DNA from: JOPF133 sp052144935
Lineage (GTDB): Bacteria; Acidobacteriota; Terriglobia; Bryobacterales; Bryobacteraceae
Assembly (NCBI GenBank): GCA_052144935.1
Contig: JBKQPR010000300.1
Location: forward strand, 1-25,717
Length of the DNA: 25,717 nucleotides
Direction: 5' to 3'
Positions 15,685-25,717 of this stretch are shown piece by piece. Under the pieces are notes generated by a model. The model had not been told where the DNA came from, made no database searches, and worked only from the letters and a program-made list of their open reading frames with translations. Position 1 is the stretch's first letter. Each line of letters opens with the position of its first letter. A program made the position numbers and the translations under genes.

Positions 15685-15780
15685 TCACCGCGGAGACGCG
15701 GAGAACGCAGAGACTACGCAGAGAAAACCAATTAAGCTTTTCTCCGCGTAGTCTCTGCGTTCTCTGCGTCTCCGCGGTGA
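15685..15780. repeat. Very long palindromic repeat, 43-bp arms, copy 1
   Basis: Arms 15685-15727 and 15738-15780 pair at 41 of 43 positions around a 10-base loop. The outer arm is TCACCGCGGAGACGCGGAGA, the inner part GCAGAGACTACGC. It fills most of the 139-base gap between yicC and gmk. A diverged copy lies at 22333-22424. Sequences of this type (CACCGCGGAGACGCGGAGA...) recur between genes in several soil bacterial genomes, from memory, so this is a dispersed non-coding repeat family. Confidence 0.9.
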
Positions 15781-15801
15781 ATAAGTGGGTTGCGCTCATC
15801 T

Positions 15802-16691
15802 CTACTCCAGGTTCAGCGATTGCTCCCGAATCTTGTCGATCTCGGATTTAGCGGCCAGCGCCAGCTCGGTGATGGTCAGGCCGAGATCGCCCAGACCACC
15901 GGTTTTCGACAGGATGGTGTTGGATTCCCGGTTCATCTCCTGCAGCAGGAAGTCCAGCCGCTTGCCCACTTCGCCGTCGCCGGCCAGCATTTGGTCGAGC
16001 TGCGCGGCGTGGGTGCGCAGACGCAACAGTTCCTCGGCGATGTCGCTGCGGTCGGCCAGCAGGGCGGCCTCCTGCGCCAGCCGCTGCGGGTCGATCCCGG
16101 CGCCGTGCAACAGGTCGGACAGTTTGTCGCGCAGGCGTTTCTGGAAGGCGGGGATCGCGCCGCCCCGAATCTGTTCCATGCGGCTCACCATTGCGCAGAG
16201 GCTGTGGCAGCGCTCGCTCATCTCCTCGGCGGTGGCCGCGCCCTCGCGCTCGCGAAACTGGTTCAGCACGGCCACGGCTTCGCGAGTGGCGTCGCGCACG
16301 GCCTGGGCCACGGCTTCGCCGGGATCGTCTTCCGTGTCCGCGTTAAACACGCCCGGCAGGCGCAGCGCGGCGTTCAAATCGGGCTGGCCTTCCAGGCCAT
16401 ATAGGGCGCGGGCCTCCTGGAAGGCGCTCATGTAGGCGTCCACCAGCGCGCGGTTCCAAGCGCCTCCCGCGCCGCCCACCGCGCGGACCAAGGCGACGTG
16501 GACCTGCACGTGGCCGCGGGCCAGGCCCTCCTTGATGATGCCGCGCACCTCGTTTTCCATGGGGTCGAGCTCGGGCGGCAAATGAAAATGCAGATCCAGC
16601 CCGCGATGGTTGACGCTCTTCAGGCCGACCACGATCTCGCCCTCGGCGATGGTCCGGCGAACGCGGGCGAACCCGGTCATGCTGCGCACGC

Positions 16692-16695
<4 letters not shown>
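15802..16695 (-). CDS. yicC: YicC family endoribonuclease
   Basis: A 297-aa protein of the YicC family, which in E. coli acts as an endoribonuclease on small RNA. The N-terminal signature is SMTGFARVRRTI followed by LKSVNHRGLDLHFHLP and a region rich in ARGHVQVHV. The C-terminal DUF1732 part is RLDFLLQEMNRESNTILSK then LALAAKSEIDKIREQ. The usual NTIGSKA...VVELKAEIEKIREQ ending is slightly altered (TGGLGDLGLTITELAL), but the length is normal. The start is a GTG at 16695 that overlaps the stop of the ABC exporter (GTGA), showing translational coupling. The yicC-gmk-rpoZ-coaBC order is shared by many bacteria. Confidence 0.93.
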
Positions 16696-18529
<1,834 letters not shown>

Positions 18530-18533
<4 letters not shown>

Positions 18534-19435
18534 GCGGCCACCCGCAGGCGCGCCAGGGCCTCGATCACCTGGGCGGGCTGGACCTGGGCGATCCCGCCGG
18601 GAGCCGCGATGACTTCTGACGCCGTGCGCCAGGGACCCCAAATTTCGGGATCGGACGCCCCGAAAACCACCACCACGGGCAGCCCGAAGGCCGCCGCCAT
18701 GTGGGCTGGCCCGGAATCGTTGCCGATGAAAAGCGAGGCTCCGGCCAACAGGTTCTTGATCTCGCCGAGCGGCGCGCCGCGCAGAGTGCGGAATCCGGCG
18801 AAGGGGGAAAGGTCGTCGGCCGCGCCGCCGATGAAGACCGGCTCCAGGCCGGACCGGCGCAAGTGGTGCGCCACCTCCACAAACCCAGCCGCGGCCCATG
18901 TCTTTTCGGGCGTGGCGGCCACCGGATGAAGGACGGCGCAGCCGCCCGGGAAGGCTCCCTCCGCCGCCAGCCGCGCGCGCGGAATCTCGCAGACCGGGGC
19001 CCCCAGGTAGAACATGGCGCTGGCCAGATGTTCCGCCGTATGCGCCTTTCGCTCGACGCCCAGAATCTCCTGCGCCCGCGGGATGCGCACGTTATACACC
19101 GCGCCATGGCGGAAGTGGGCGAAGCCTGCGCGAAGCCGCGCGCCCGAGAGCGCGGTCATCCAGGCGCTCCGTGTTCCGCCGTGCAGGTTCAGGCAGAGGC
19201 GCGGGCGCCACCGGCGGAGCTCGCCCAATTGAGGGGGCAGGAGGCACTCCACATCGGGGTTGCCTTCGAAGACCGCGCGGAAGCGATCCTCGACGACGAC
19301 GGCGAGGCGCACATCGGGCCGCGCGCGTTTCAGAATCTGCAACGCGGGAGTGGTGAGAACGCAATCGCCTAAAGACCGGAGCCGCACAACGGCCACCCGG
19401 CTCTCCCGCGGCAAACCTTCCAGAACGCTTTCCAC
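18530..19435 (-). CDS. Glycosyltransferase family 9 (heptosyltransferase-like)
   Basis: A 301-aa cytoplasmic or membrane-associated transferase of the WaaF/WaaC fold, which adds ADP-heptose or a related sugar to lipopolysaccharide. The opening VAVVRLRSLGDCVLTTPALQIL is the family N-terminus and the C-terminal motif FIGNDSGPAHMAAAFGLPVVV (about 236-256) binds the sugar nucleotide. It starts with GTG at 19435, 6 bases after the Trm112-like gene, with GAGG about 4 bases upstream. Its stop overlaps the exporter start. Length is a little short compared with the usual 320-350 aa. The sugar and acceptor cannot be deduced. Confidence 0.87.
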
Positions 19436-19441
19436 AGCCCT

Positions 19442-19612
19442 CTAATCTTCGATCTTCGCCTCATCCACAAGCATCACGGGGATGTTATCCCGCACCGGGT
19501 ACACGCGGTGGCAGGAGACACATTTCAACCCGCTCTGGTCGGGCTTCAGCTCCACCGTGGCCTTGCATACGGGGCACACCAGGATTTCAAGCAGCTCTTT
19601 GCTGATAGCCAT
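19442..19612 (-). CDS. Trm112 family zinc-binding protein
   Basis: A 56-aa protein beginning MAISKELLEILVCPVCKATVEL, with LKCVSCHRVYPVRDNIPVML and ending LVDEAKIED. The two CxxC pairs (CPVC and CVSC) form a zinc ribbon, and the YPV-x-D-x-I-P-V-M ending is the Trm112/YcaR signature. In other organisms Trm112 proteins activate methyltransferases acting on tRNA, rRNA or release factors; bacterial YcaR-type members usually sit beside lpxK or kdsB, so an envelope context fits. It is the first gene of the leftward run, 6 bases upstream of the GT9 gene. The ATG at 19612 is the only reasonable start. The frame is below 60 codons and is easily missed. Confidence 0.9.
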   Translation of the reverse strand: MAISKELLEILVCPVCKATVELKPDQSGLKCVSCHRVYPVRDNIPVMLVDEAKIED

Positions 19613-19740
19613 AGCGAGTCTTCAGTTTAGCAGGGCCGGCCGGGCCGGGAGGGCACCCCCGGCGTGGAGGCCCGCGCGGCGTTGGGCTGCCGTGCTAAGC
19701 GCAAGGCAAGAATATTTTCATATTTGCCTGATTTGCAGAT

Positions 19741-19859
19741 GTGGCGCAGGCTTTCCAGCCTGCCGCGCCGAGATTCGTCTCGGCGCTCTTCCTGGTCCAC
19801 CCCAAGCACCCGGAGCGCCGAAACGAATCTCGGCGCGGCAGGCCGAGGGCCTGCGCCAC
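19741..19859. repeat. Long palindromic repeat, ~46-bp arms
   Basis: Arms 19741-19787 and 19814-19859 pair along most of their length, with a loop of 26 bases. The outer words GTGGCGCAGG/CCTGCGCCAC and the inner TGCCGCGCCGAGATTCGT and its complement are exact or nearly so; an indel and several changes lie in between. It sits between eda and the Trm112 gene and differs in sequence from the other palindromes of the window. Confidence 0.85.
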
Positions 19860-19880
19860 GGCGCTAAGCTGCGTGGTGTC

Positions 19881-20546
19881 TTAAGCCGCGGCCTGCATTT
19901 CCTGACGCGCCTTCCCGACCACCGCCAGATACTGCCGCGCGCGCTCCTCGATCACGTCGTAGCGGCCCTGTTTGATGGACTGCGCATCCACCAGCTCCCC
20001 GCCCACCGCCACCGCGCAGGCGCCGGCTTTGAGGAAGTCGCCGGCGGTTTCCAGATTGACGCCGCCGGTGGGGATCATCTCGATCTGCGGGAAGGGTCCT
20101 TTGAGAGCCTTGATATACTTGGCCCCGCCCACGTTGCCGCAGGGGAAGATTTTCACCACGTCGGCGCCGGCCTCCCAGGCGGCCAGCACCTCGGTGGGTG
20201 TGAGCGCGCCAGGACAGATCACCTTGGAGTAGCGCTTGCACATTTCGATGGTGGCCGGCCGCAAGCTGGGTGTGACAAAGAACTGCGCGCCGGCCAGCAT
20301 GCAGATGCGGGCGGTCTCGGGGTCGAGCACGGTGCCCGCGCCGAGCACAAGTTTTTCGCCAAACTGATCGGCGACCTTTTCCAGGGCGCGCACGGCCCCC
20401 GGAACGGTCATGGTGATTTCGGCCGCGCGCACGCCGCCATTGTAGAGGGCCTCGACCGCGCGAATGGCCGCCTCGGTGGAGGACGTACGCACCACCGGGA
20501 CAATGCCAATCCCGGTAATGAAGGCCAGGATCTCTTTTGAGTTCAT
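19881..20546 (-). CDS. eda: KDPG/KHG aldolase
   Basis: A 221-aa class I aldolase that splits 2-keto-3-deoxy-6-phosphogluconate to pyruvate and glyceraldehyde-3-phosphate, and also acts on KHG. The catalytic lysine is Lys132 in GADVVKIFP, with the general base Glu43 in AAEITMTVPGA and GIVPVVR (Arg20) and GAGTVLD as the other family motifs. The trimeric TIM-barrel length is typical. It starts at an ATG only 7 bases after an extended -10 box. It is divergent from the ALDH7 gene. No edd or KDG kinase gene is in view, so the route (Entner-Doudoroff or uronate breakdown) is unclear. Confidence 0.93.
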   Translation of the reverse strand: MNSKEILAFITGIGIVPVVRTSSTEAAIRAVEALYNGGVRAAEITMTVPGAVRALEKVADQFGEKLVLGAGTVLDPETARICMLAGAQFFVTPSLRPATIEMCKRYSKVICPGALTPTEVLAAWEAGADVVKIFPCGNVGGAKYIKALKGPFPQIEMIPTGGVNLETAGDFLKAGACAVAVGGELVDAQSIKQGRYDVIEERARQYLAVVGKARQEMQAAA

Positions 20547-20553
20547 CAGCTTT

Positions 20554-20562
20554 ACCGTATCA
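20554..20562 (-). promoter_or_regulatory. Extended -10 promoter element for eda
   Basis: Minus-strand TGATACGGT (TGnTAnnnT) ends 7 bases before the ATG of eda and sits in the same word as the box of the S9 peptidase (TGTGATACG). No ribosome site lies between it and the ATG, so the mRNA would be leaderless or nearly so. Confidence 0.45.
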
Positions 20563-20776
20563 CACGGTGGGGCATGCTTCCACGACTGTTCCGGGGCGCC
20601 GGATTGTCCGAAAGATAGACTGTTCCACCGCCGGGAAGCTTACCTCATGGAGTTCGCCCGGTCCGGGAGGACTTAGCGCTGCCCCCCGGGCAATTCCAGC
20701 TGCGCGCCCAGGCGGTGGTCTGCCAGCCGGCGGTTCTCCGATAGTACAAGCCCATCCATCCGGCAGATCCACCCGA

Positions 20777-20782
20777 TAAAAT
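20777..20782 (+). promoter_or_regulatory. -10-like box just before the ALDH start
   Basis: TAAAAT (20777-20782) precedes the GTG at 20789 by 6 bases. AGAGG at 20783-20787 is only 1 base from that GTG, too close for a normal ribosome site. Either the transcript starts at the GTG (leaderless) or the box is not the promoter. No -35 element is evident. Confidence 0.3.
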
Positions 20783-20788
20783 AGAGGC

Positions 20789-22315
20789 GTGCCCACTGCC
20801 GCTGATTCCGTTCTGGAAATCCTGGAGAGCCTCCACATCGAACCGCTCAACTCCGGCGCCTGTTACGGCGACTGGATCGCCGCGCCGGGCGGAGACGAGC
20901 TGGAGTCCCTGAATCCCGCGACCGCCCAACCGCTGGCCAAGGTCCGGATGGCCGGCCCCGAAGACTACCAGCTCGTGATGGCCCGCGCCTCGGAGGCTTT
21001 CGTCGAGTGGCGTATGGTCCCGGCGCCCCAGCGCGGCGCGATGGTCCGCGAGATCGGCGATGAGCTGCGCGCGCACAAGGCCGCGCTGGGCGCGCTGGTC
21101 ACGCTGGAGATGGGTAAAATCCTGGCCGAGGGGCTGGGCGAAGTGCAGGAGATGATCGACATCGCCGATTTCGCGGTGGGACTCTCCCGCCAGCTCTACG
21201 GGCTGACCATGCACAGCGAGCGGCCGGGGCACCGCATGTACGAGCAGTGGCATCCGCTGGGGGTCGTCGGCGTGATCAGCGCCTTCAACTTTCCGGTGGC
21301 CGTGTGGTCGTGGAATGCCCTGATCGCGGCGGTGTGCGGCGATTGCGTGCTGTGGAGGCCCTCGTCCGAGACGCCGCTCACCGCCATCGCCGTCCAGAAG
21401 ATCTGCAACCGCGTGATGGAGCGGCACGGTTTGAAGGGCATCTTCAACCTGGTGATCGGCCCCAGCCGGCCCATCGCCGAGACGCTGATTCGCGACCGGC
21501 GCATTCCCCTGGTGAGCTTCACGGGATCCACCCAGGTGGGCCGCCATGTGTCCGAAGTGGTCGCCGGCCGGTTGGGGCGCAGTATCCTGGAACTGGGCGG
21601 CAACAACGGCATCATCGTAATGGACGATGCCGACCCGGAGATGGTCCTGCGCGCGGTCCTGTTCGGCGCGGTGGGCACGGCAGGCCAGCGCTGCACCACC
21701 ACGCGGCGGCTGTTCTTGCAGCGCGGCATCGCGGCGCGGGTGACGGAAGCCCTGATTGGCGCCTACCGGCAGGTGAAGATCGGCGACCCCATGGAGGAGA
21801 CCACCCTGATGGGACCGCTGGTGAACCGCCGCGCCGTGGACGACATGATGGACGGCCTGCGGCGCATCCGCGAGCAGGGCGGCGGGATTCTGTTCGGCGG
21901 CGAAAGAATCCTGGGCAATTTCGTGGAGCCCACCCTGGTGCGCGCGCGGCCGGAGATGCCCATCCTGAAAGAGGAGATCTTCGCGCCGATTCTGTACCTG
22001 ATCGAGTTCGACGACCTGGACCAGGCCATCCATTGGCACAACGATGTGCCGCAGGGGCTCTCTTCGGCCCTGTTCACCAGGAACCTGATTGCGGCCGAGA
22101 CCTTCCTAAGCCACCGCGGCAGCGACTGCGGGATCGCCAACATCAACATCGGGACCAGCGGCGCCGAGATCGGCGGGGCCTTCGGCGGCGAAAAGGAAAC
22201 CGGCGGCGGGCGCGAATCCGGCAGCGATGCCTGGAAGGCCTACATGCGCCGCCAGACCAACACCATCAACTGGTCGGCGCAATTGCCGCTGGCGCAGGGG
22301 ATTCGGTTTATGTGA
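20789..22315 (+). CDS. amaB: ALDH7-type alpha-aminoadipate semialdehyde dehydrogenase
   Basis: A 508-aa NAD-dependent enzyme that oxidises alpha-aminoadipate semialdehyde/piperideine-6-carboxylate to alpha-aminoadipate in lysine breakdown. The catalytic Cys302 is in GTAGQRCTTTRR, the general base Glu268 in ILELGGNNG, and the NAD-binding loop is SFTGSTQVGRHV. The ALDH7 hallmark near the end is GTSGAEIGGAFGGEKETGGG followed by RESGSDAWKAYMRRQTNTIN. This subfamily (AmaB, antiquitin) is distinct from betaine or succinate-semialdehyde enzymes. The GTG at 20789 gives the normal length. No lysine catabolic partner lies nearby, so it may act alone in clearing aldehydes. It is divergent from eda. Confidence 0.88.
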   Translation: MPTAADSVLEILESLHIEPLNSGACYGDWIAAPGGDELESLNPATAQPLAKVRMAGPEDYQLVMARASEAFVEWRMVPAPQRGAMVREIGDELRAHKAALGALVTLEMGKILAEGLGEVQEMIDIADFAVGLSRQLYGLTMHSERPGHRMYEQWHPLGVVGVISAFNFPVAVWSWNALIAAVCGDCVLWRPSSETPLTAIAVQKICNRVMERHGLKGIFNLVIGPSRPIAETLIRDRRIPLVSFTGSTQVGRHVSEVVAGRLGRSILELGGNNGIIVMDDADPEMVLRAVLFGAVGTAGQRCTTTRRLFLQRGIAARVTEALIGAYRQVKIGDPMEETTLMGPLVNRRAVDDMMDGLRRIREQGGGILFGGERILGNFVEPTLVRARPEMPILKEEIFAPILYLIEFDDLDQAIHWHNDVPQGLSSALFTRNLIAAETFLSHRGSDCGIANINIGTSGAEIGGAFGGEKETGGGRESGSDAWKAYMRRQTNTINWSAQLPLAQGIRFM

Positions 22316-22332
22316 GGCGGGGCGGGCGCTTT

Positions 22333-22424
22333 TCACCGCGGAGACGCGGAGAAAGCGCGGAGAAAACCAAAACAGAATTATTTTTCTCTGCGCTTCCTCC
22401 GTGTACTCCGCATCTCCGCGGTGA
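22333..22424. repeat. Long palindromic repeat, copy 2 of the 15.7-kb family
   Basis: Arms 22333-22366 and 22381-22424 share the outer TCACCGCGGAGA of copy 1 and are imperfectly complementary, with an insertion of about 10 bases in the right arm. It lies in the gap between the convergent ALDH and lepA genes, where it could end or shield both transcripts. Confidence 0.8.
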
Positions 22425-22447
22425 GGACTGAGTCTCCCCGAATCTTC

Positions 22448-24262
<1,815 letters not shown>

Positions 24263-24577
24263 GAGCTGTGGGGAACTTCATTTGATTATCCCATAGATGG
24301 TGGGGCATGCTTGAGCTTGCCCTCGTTCCGTTGGTAGGTGGAATGCCCGTTGGGCACCCGCAATTTTCGAATGGATATTCTGCAAGGCAATGTGGGCAGG
24401 CGGGGCCCCGGAGGGGCGTTGAAATAACCTCCGCATCGCGCTCGCGGGTGGGATTGTTGACGGCGCTTAAGTGAGTCCATTGACGCTCCTGCGAAGAGCG
24501 GCCGACGTCACATTGCCAACTACCCCGTACGACCATGCAGGCCTTTAAGCAAGCTTCGGAAATGCAACAATCGTGGT
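24263..24577. other. Intergenic stretch upstream of lepA
   Basis: No gene recognised. It contains the presumed lepA promoter (24285-24293) and the word GGTGGGGCATGCTT near 24300, which also occurs near 20566 upstream of eda. The rest is AT-richer, unremarkable DNA at the margin of a mobile-element region. Confidence 0.4.
24285..24293 (-). promoter_or_regulatory. Extended -10 promoter element for lepA
   Basis: Minus-strand TGGGATAAT matches TGnnATAAT and lies 22 bases upstream of the lepA ATG. No -35 element at the standard distance was convincing. The leader would be about 15 bases and has no strong ribosome site. Confidence 0.4.
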
Positions 24578-24841
24578 ATGCCGGCCCTATACAGTGATCC
24601 GCTTGGGGATTTCCTCAGAATCAACCCCGAGAAGCTCCTCGGCAGGCTGACCACCGGACTTGCGAAGGAAGGGTTTGACACGACGGCGCTCACTACGTTC
24701 TTGTGGCTACGCGAAATCGCTGAACTGCTGTTCGGCGCGGCAGGCCTTCTGGCGGATCGCGCTCAGCGGGCAGGGCTATGCTCCAGTGATTGGTGCCGGC
24801 CTTGCACTGACCACCGCCGACCCTTGGAGAGCCGTGCATAG
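24578..24841 (+). CDS. N-terminal fragment, possibly of a DUF2075-like helicase protein
   Basis: An 87-aa frame of which only the first 65 or so residues look like protein: MPALYSDPLGDFLRINPEKL, then LGRLTTG...TTFLWLREIAELL. From memory, this resembles the opening of DUF2075/Schlafen-type helicase proteins ('ALYSDSI.GFL..DPEEVLG.L......AW..EI..L'), after which an EYSIPR-x-G-x-RID motif should follow. It does not, and the frame becomes unlike protein after ADRAQRAG. The likely explanation is a gene cut short by the mobile element to its right. The homology is tentative; no ribosome site is clear. Confidence 0.35.
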   Translation: MPALYSDPLGDFLRINPEKLLGRLTTGLAKEGFDTTALTTFLWLREIAELLFGAAGLLADRAQRAGLCSSDWCRPCTDHRRPLESRA

Positions 24842-24854
24842 AATTTTATGCACG
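24833..24854. repeat. 22-bp near-perfect palindrome
   Basis: CGTGCATAGAATTTTATGCACG is symmetric at 20 of 22 positions. It lies just past the truncated gene and about 60 bases before the IS21-type repeats. It could be an operator, the core of an insertion target or the end of a small element; nothing distinguishes these. Confidence 0.5.
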
Positions 24855-24914
24855 ACTTGCAAGCGCAACGAATCAAAGAGGCTTCGACGCGGGGATCGGC
24901 GGGATCGGACTGCG

Positions 24915-25028
24915 TATTCCGAGCGATGCCGATCAGCGTTCCGAGGTGATGGCGATGGCGATTCCGAAACGATGCCGATCACCATTCCGATTTGATGGCG
25001 ATCACGATTCCGACGGGATGCCGACGCG
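24915..25028 (+). repeat. Five 23-bp tandem units, IS21-type terminal repeats
   Basis: Five units (24915-24937, 24938-24959, 24960-24982, 24983-25005, 25006-25028) share the pattern ATTCCGAnnnGATGCCGATCA with a few changes; the second is 22 bases. They end directly before the transposase coding remnant. IS21-family elements carry multiple internal copies of their terminal repeat that bind transposase, so this is the most likely meaning. Confidence 0.75.
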
Positions 25029-25717
25029 GCCGGGCTGAAATGGGCGGACATTGCCGATTGGGGTGAAGACCGACTGCTGGAAGCCGCGGCTCCGTCGCGG
25101 GGAAGAACCGGCCACTGGAAGCAGTCGCCCGAGCCAGACTACGCTGCGATCCGCCACGAACTGCAGACCAACCAACACGTCACCTTGCAACTCCTGTGGG
25201 AGGAGTACCGCGAGAAGACCCCGGACGGCTAACGCTACAGCCGGTTCTGTGATCTTGTACAGAGGATGGCTGCGGGCACAGGAAGTCGCTCTGCGGCATA
25301 AAACCGGGCCGGCGAGAAGCTGTTTGTCGACTATGCCTGCGACACGATTCCCGTCCATAGCGCCGCGACGGGCGCGGTAACGCCGGCAATCCGGTGTCAC
25401 CAAAGCTTGCCGCTATGAACCGGCGGTCAATCGGACGTATGAGGAGATGGCCTCGCATTACGGTGTGGCCGTAATTCCGGCGCGCCCGAGGAAGCCTCGT
25501 GACAAGGCGAAAGTGGAAGCGGGCGTGCTATTGGTCGAGCGCTGGATATTGGCTGCCCTGCGGAAGAGGAAATTCTTCAGCTTGGCCGAGGTCAACCAGG
25601 CCATTCAGGAATTGCTGGTGCGCCTCAACGACCGGCCATTCCGCAAACGCGAAGGGTCCCGCCGCAGTCTCTTCGAGTCGCTCGATAAGCCGGCGTTGCG
25701 CGCCTTGCCCGCGGAAC
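25029..25717 (+). pseudogene. istA: Broken IS21 transposase istA
   Basis: Homology to IstA continues through several frames. Frame 3 reads DAAGLKWADIADWGEDRLLE, then SPEPDYAAIRHELQTNQHVT and LLWEEYREKTPDG; a TAA at 25230-25232 replaces a Tyr of DGYRYSRF. RYSRFCDL continues in frame 3, WLRAQEVALRH is in frame 1, RAGEKLFVDYACDTIPV is in frame 3, and from about 25387 QSGVTKACRYEPAVN is in frame 1, running on to the edge as RRSLFESLDKPALRALPAE. About 60 residues of the DDE core between VDYA and SGVTK are missing. The N-terminal helix-turn-helix (about 45 residues) is also absent, since the repeat array joins the body directly. It cannot encode active transposase. Confidence 0.85.

Larger units (their letters stand above)
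24915..25717 (+). mobile_element. Decayed IS21-family element, left end, runs off the window
   Basis: The left-end repeat array plus a broken istA form the left part of an IS21-type insertion sequence. The istB ATPase gene, which normally follows istA, would lie past the right edge. The exact outer end cannot be fixed because the terminal CA/TG and the target duplication are not visible on both sides; the array start is used as boundary. The stretch 24841-24914 may belong to it. Confidence 0.75.

Noticed and set aside
15685..15780. Repeat considered as a coding frame (ETRRTQ-type translation)
   Set aside because: The frame arises from the palindrome itself; the same pattern appears in non-coding copy 2 and no start or ribosome site is present.
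18534..18899. 122-residue N-terminal extension of the ABC exporter
   Set aside because: It lies in another frame over the GT9 gene; the ATG at 18533 overlaps the GT9 stop in the usual ATGA manner.
24915..25028. Tandem 23-bp units considered as a CRISPR array
   Set aside because: The units are directly adjacent with no unique spacers and are imperfect; they abut an IS21 transposase remnant.

Overview
The window is high-GC bacterial DNA, most likely from an Acidobacteriota member close to Solibacter/Bryobacter. This rests on an ADOP-type orphan ABC permease, a secreted S9 peptidase and FG-GAP protein, families of long palindromic intergenic repeats, and a housekeeping run trm112-GT9-msbA-yicC-gmk-rpoZ-coaBC-udg. 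The assignment is inferred from gene content; no marker gene was searched.

Left part (1-7200): a secreted FG-GAP seven-blade propeller protein and a large secreted S9 prolyl-oligopeptidase-like peptidase, both leftward. These are followed by a rightward orphan C-terminal piece of a beta-helix-type protein and a rightward TPR plus ATP-grasp fusion protein.

Centre-left (7350-9600): a leftward two-gene unit of visibly lower GC. It holds an AvcD-like anti-phage dCTP/dCMP deaminase (P-loop-like N-domain plus zinc deaminase domain) and, 12 bases downstream, a 65-aa protein of unknown function. A 454-base non-coding stretch upstream could hold a promoter and possibly an AvcI-like antitoxin RNA. This is the most interesting accessory locus here. 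It is followed by a rightward ADOP permease (9613-12039).

Centre (12700-19612): eight leftward genes, mostly overlapping or nearly touching, for tRNA/translation support (Trm112), envelope glycosyl transfer and lipid export (GT9, MsbA-like), RNA turnover (YicC), GMP phosphorylation (Gmk), RNA polymerase omega (RpoZ), CoA synthesis (CoaBC) and uracil repair (family 4 UDG). The only two real gaps in this run each contain a very long stem-loop repeat (43-bp and 29-bp arms).

Right part (19740-24262): another long palindromic repeat, a KDPG aldolase divergent from an ALDH7-type alpha-aminoadipate semialdehyde dehydrogenase, a second copy of the 15.7-kb repeat between convergent genes, and lepA.

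Right edge (24578-25717): a truncated gene start and the decayed left end of an IS21-family element, with five 23-bp terminal repeat units and a frameshifted istA running off the window. No tRNA, rRNA or CRISPR array was seen.
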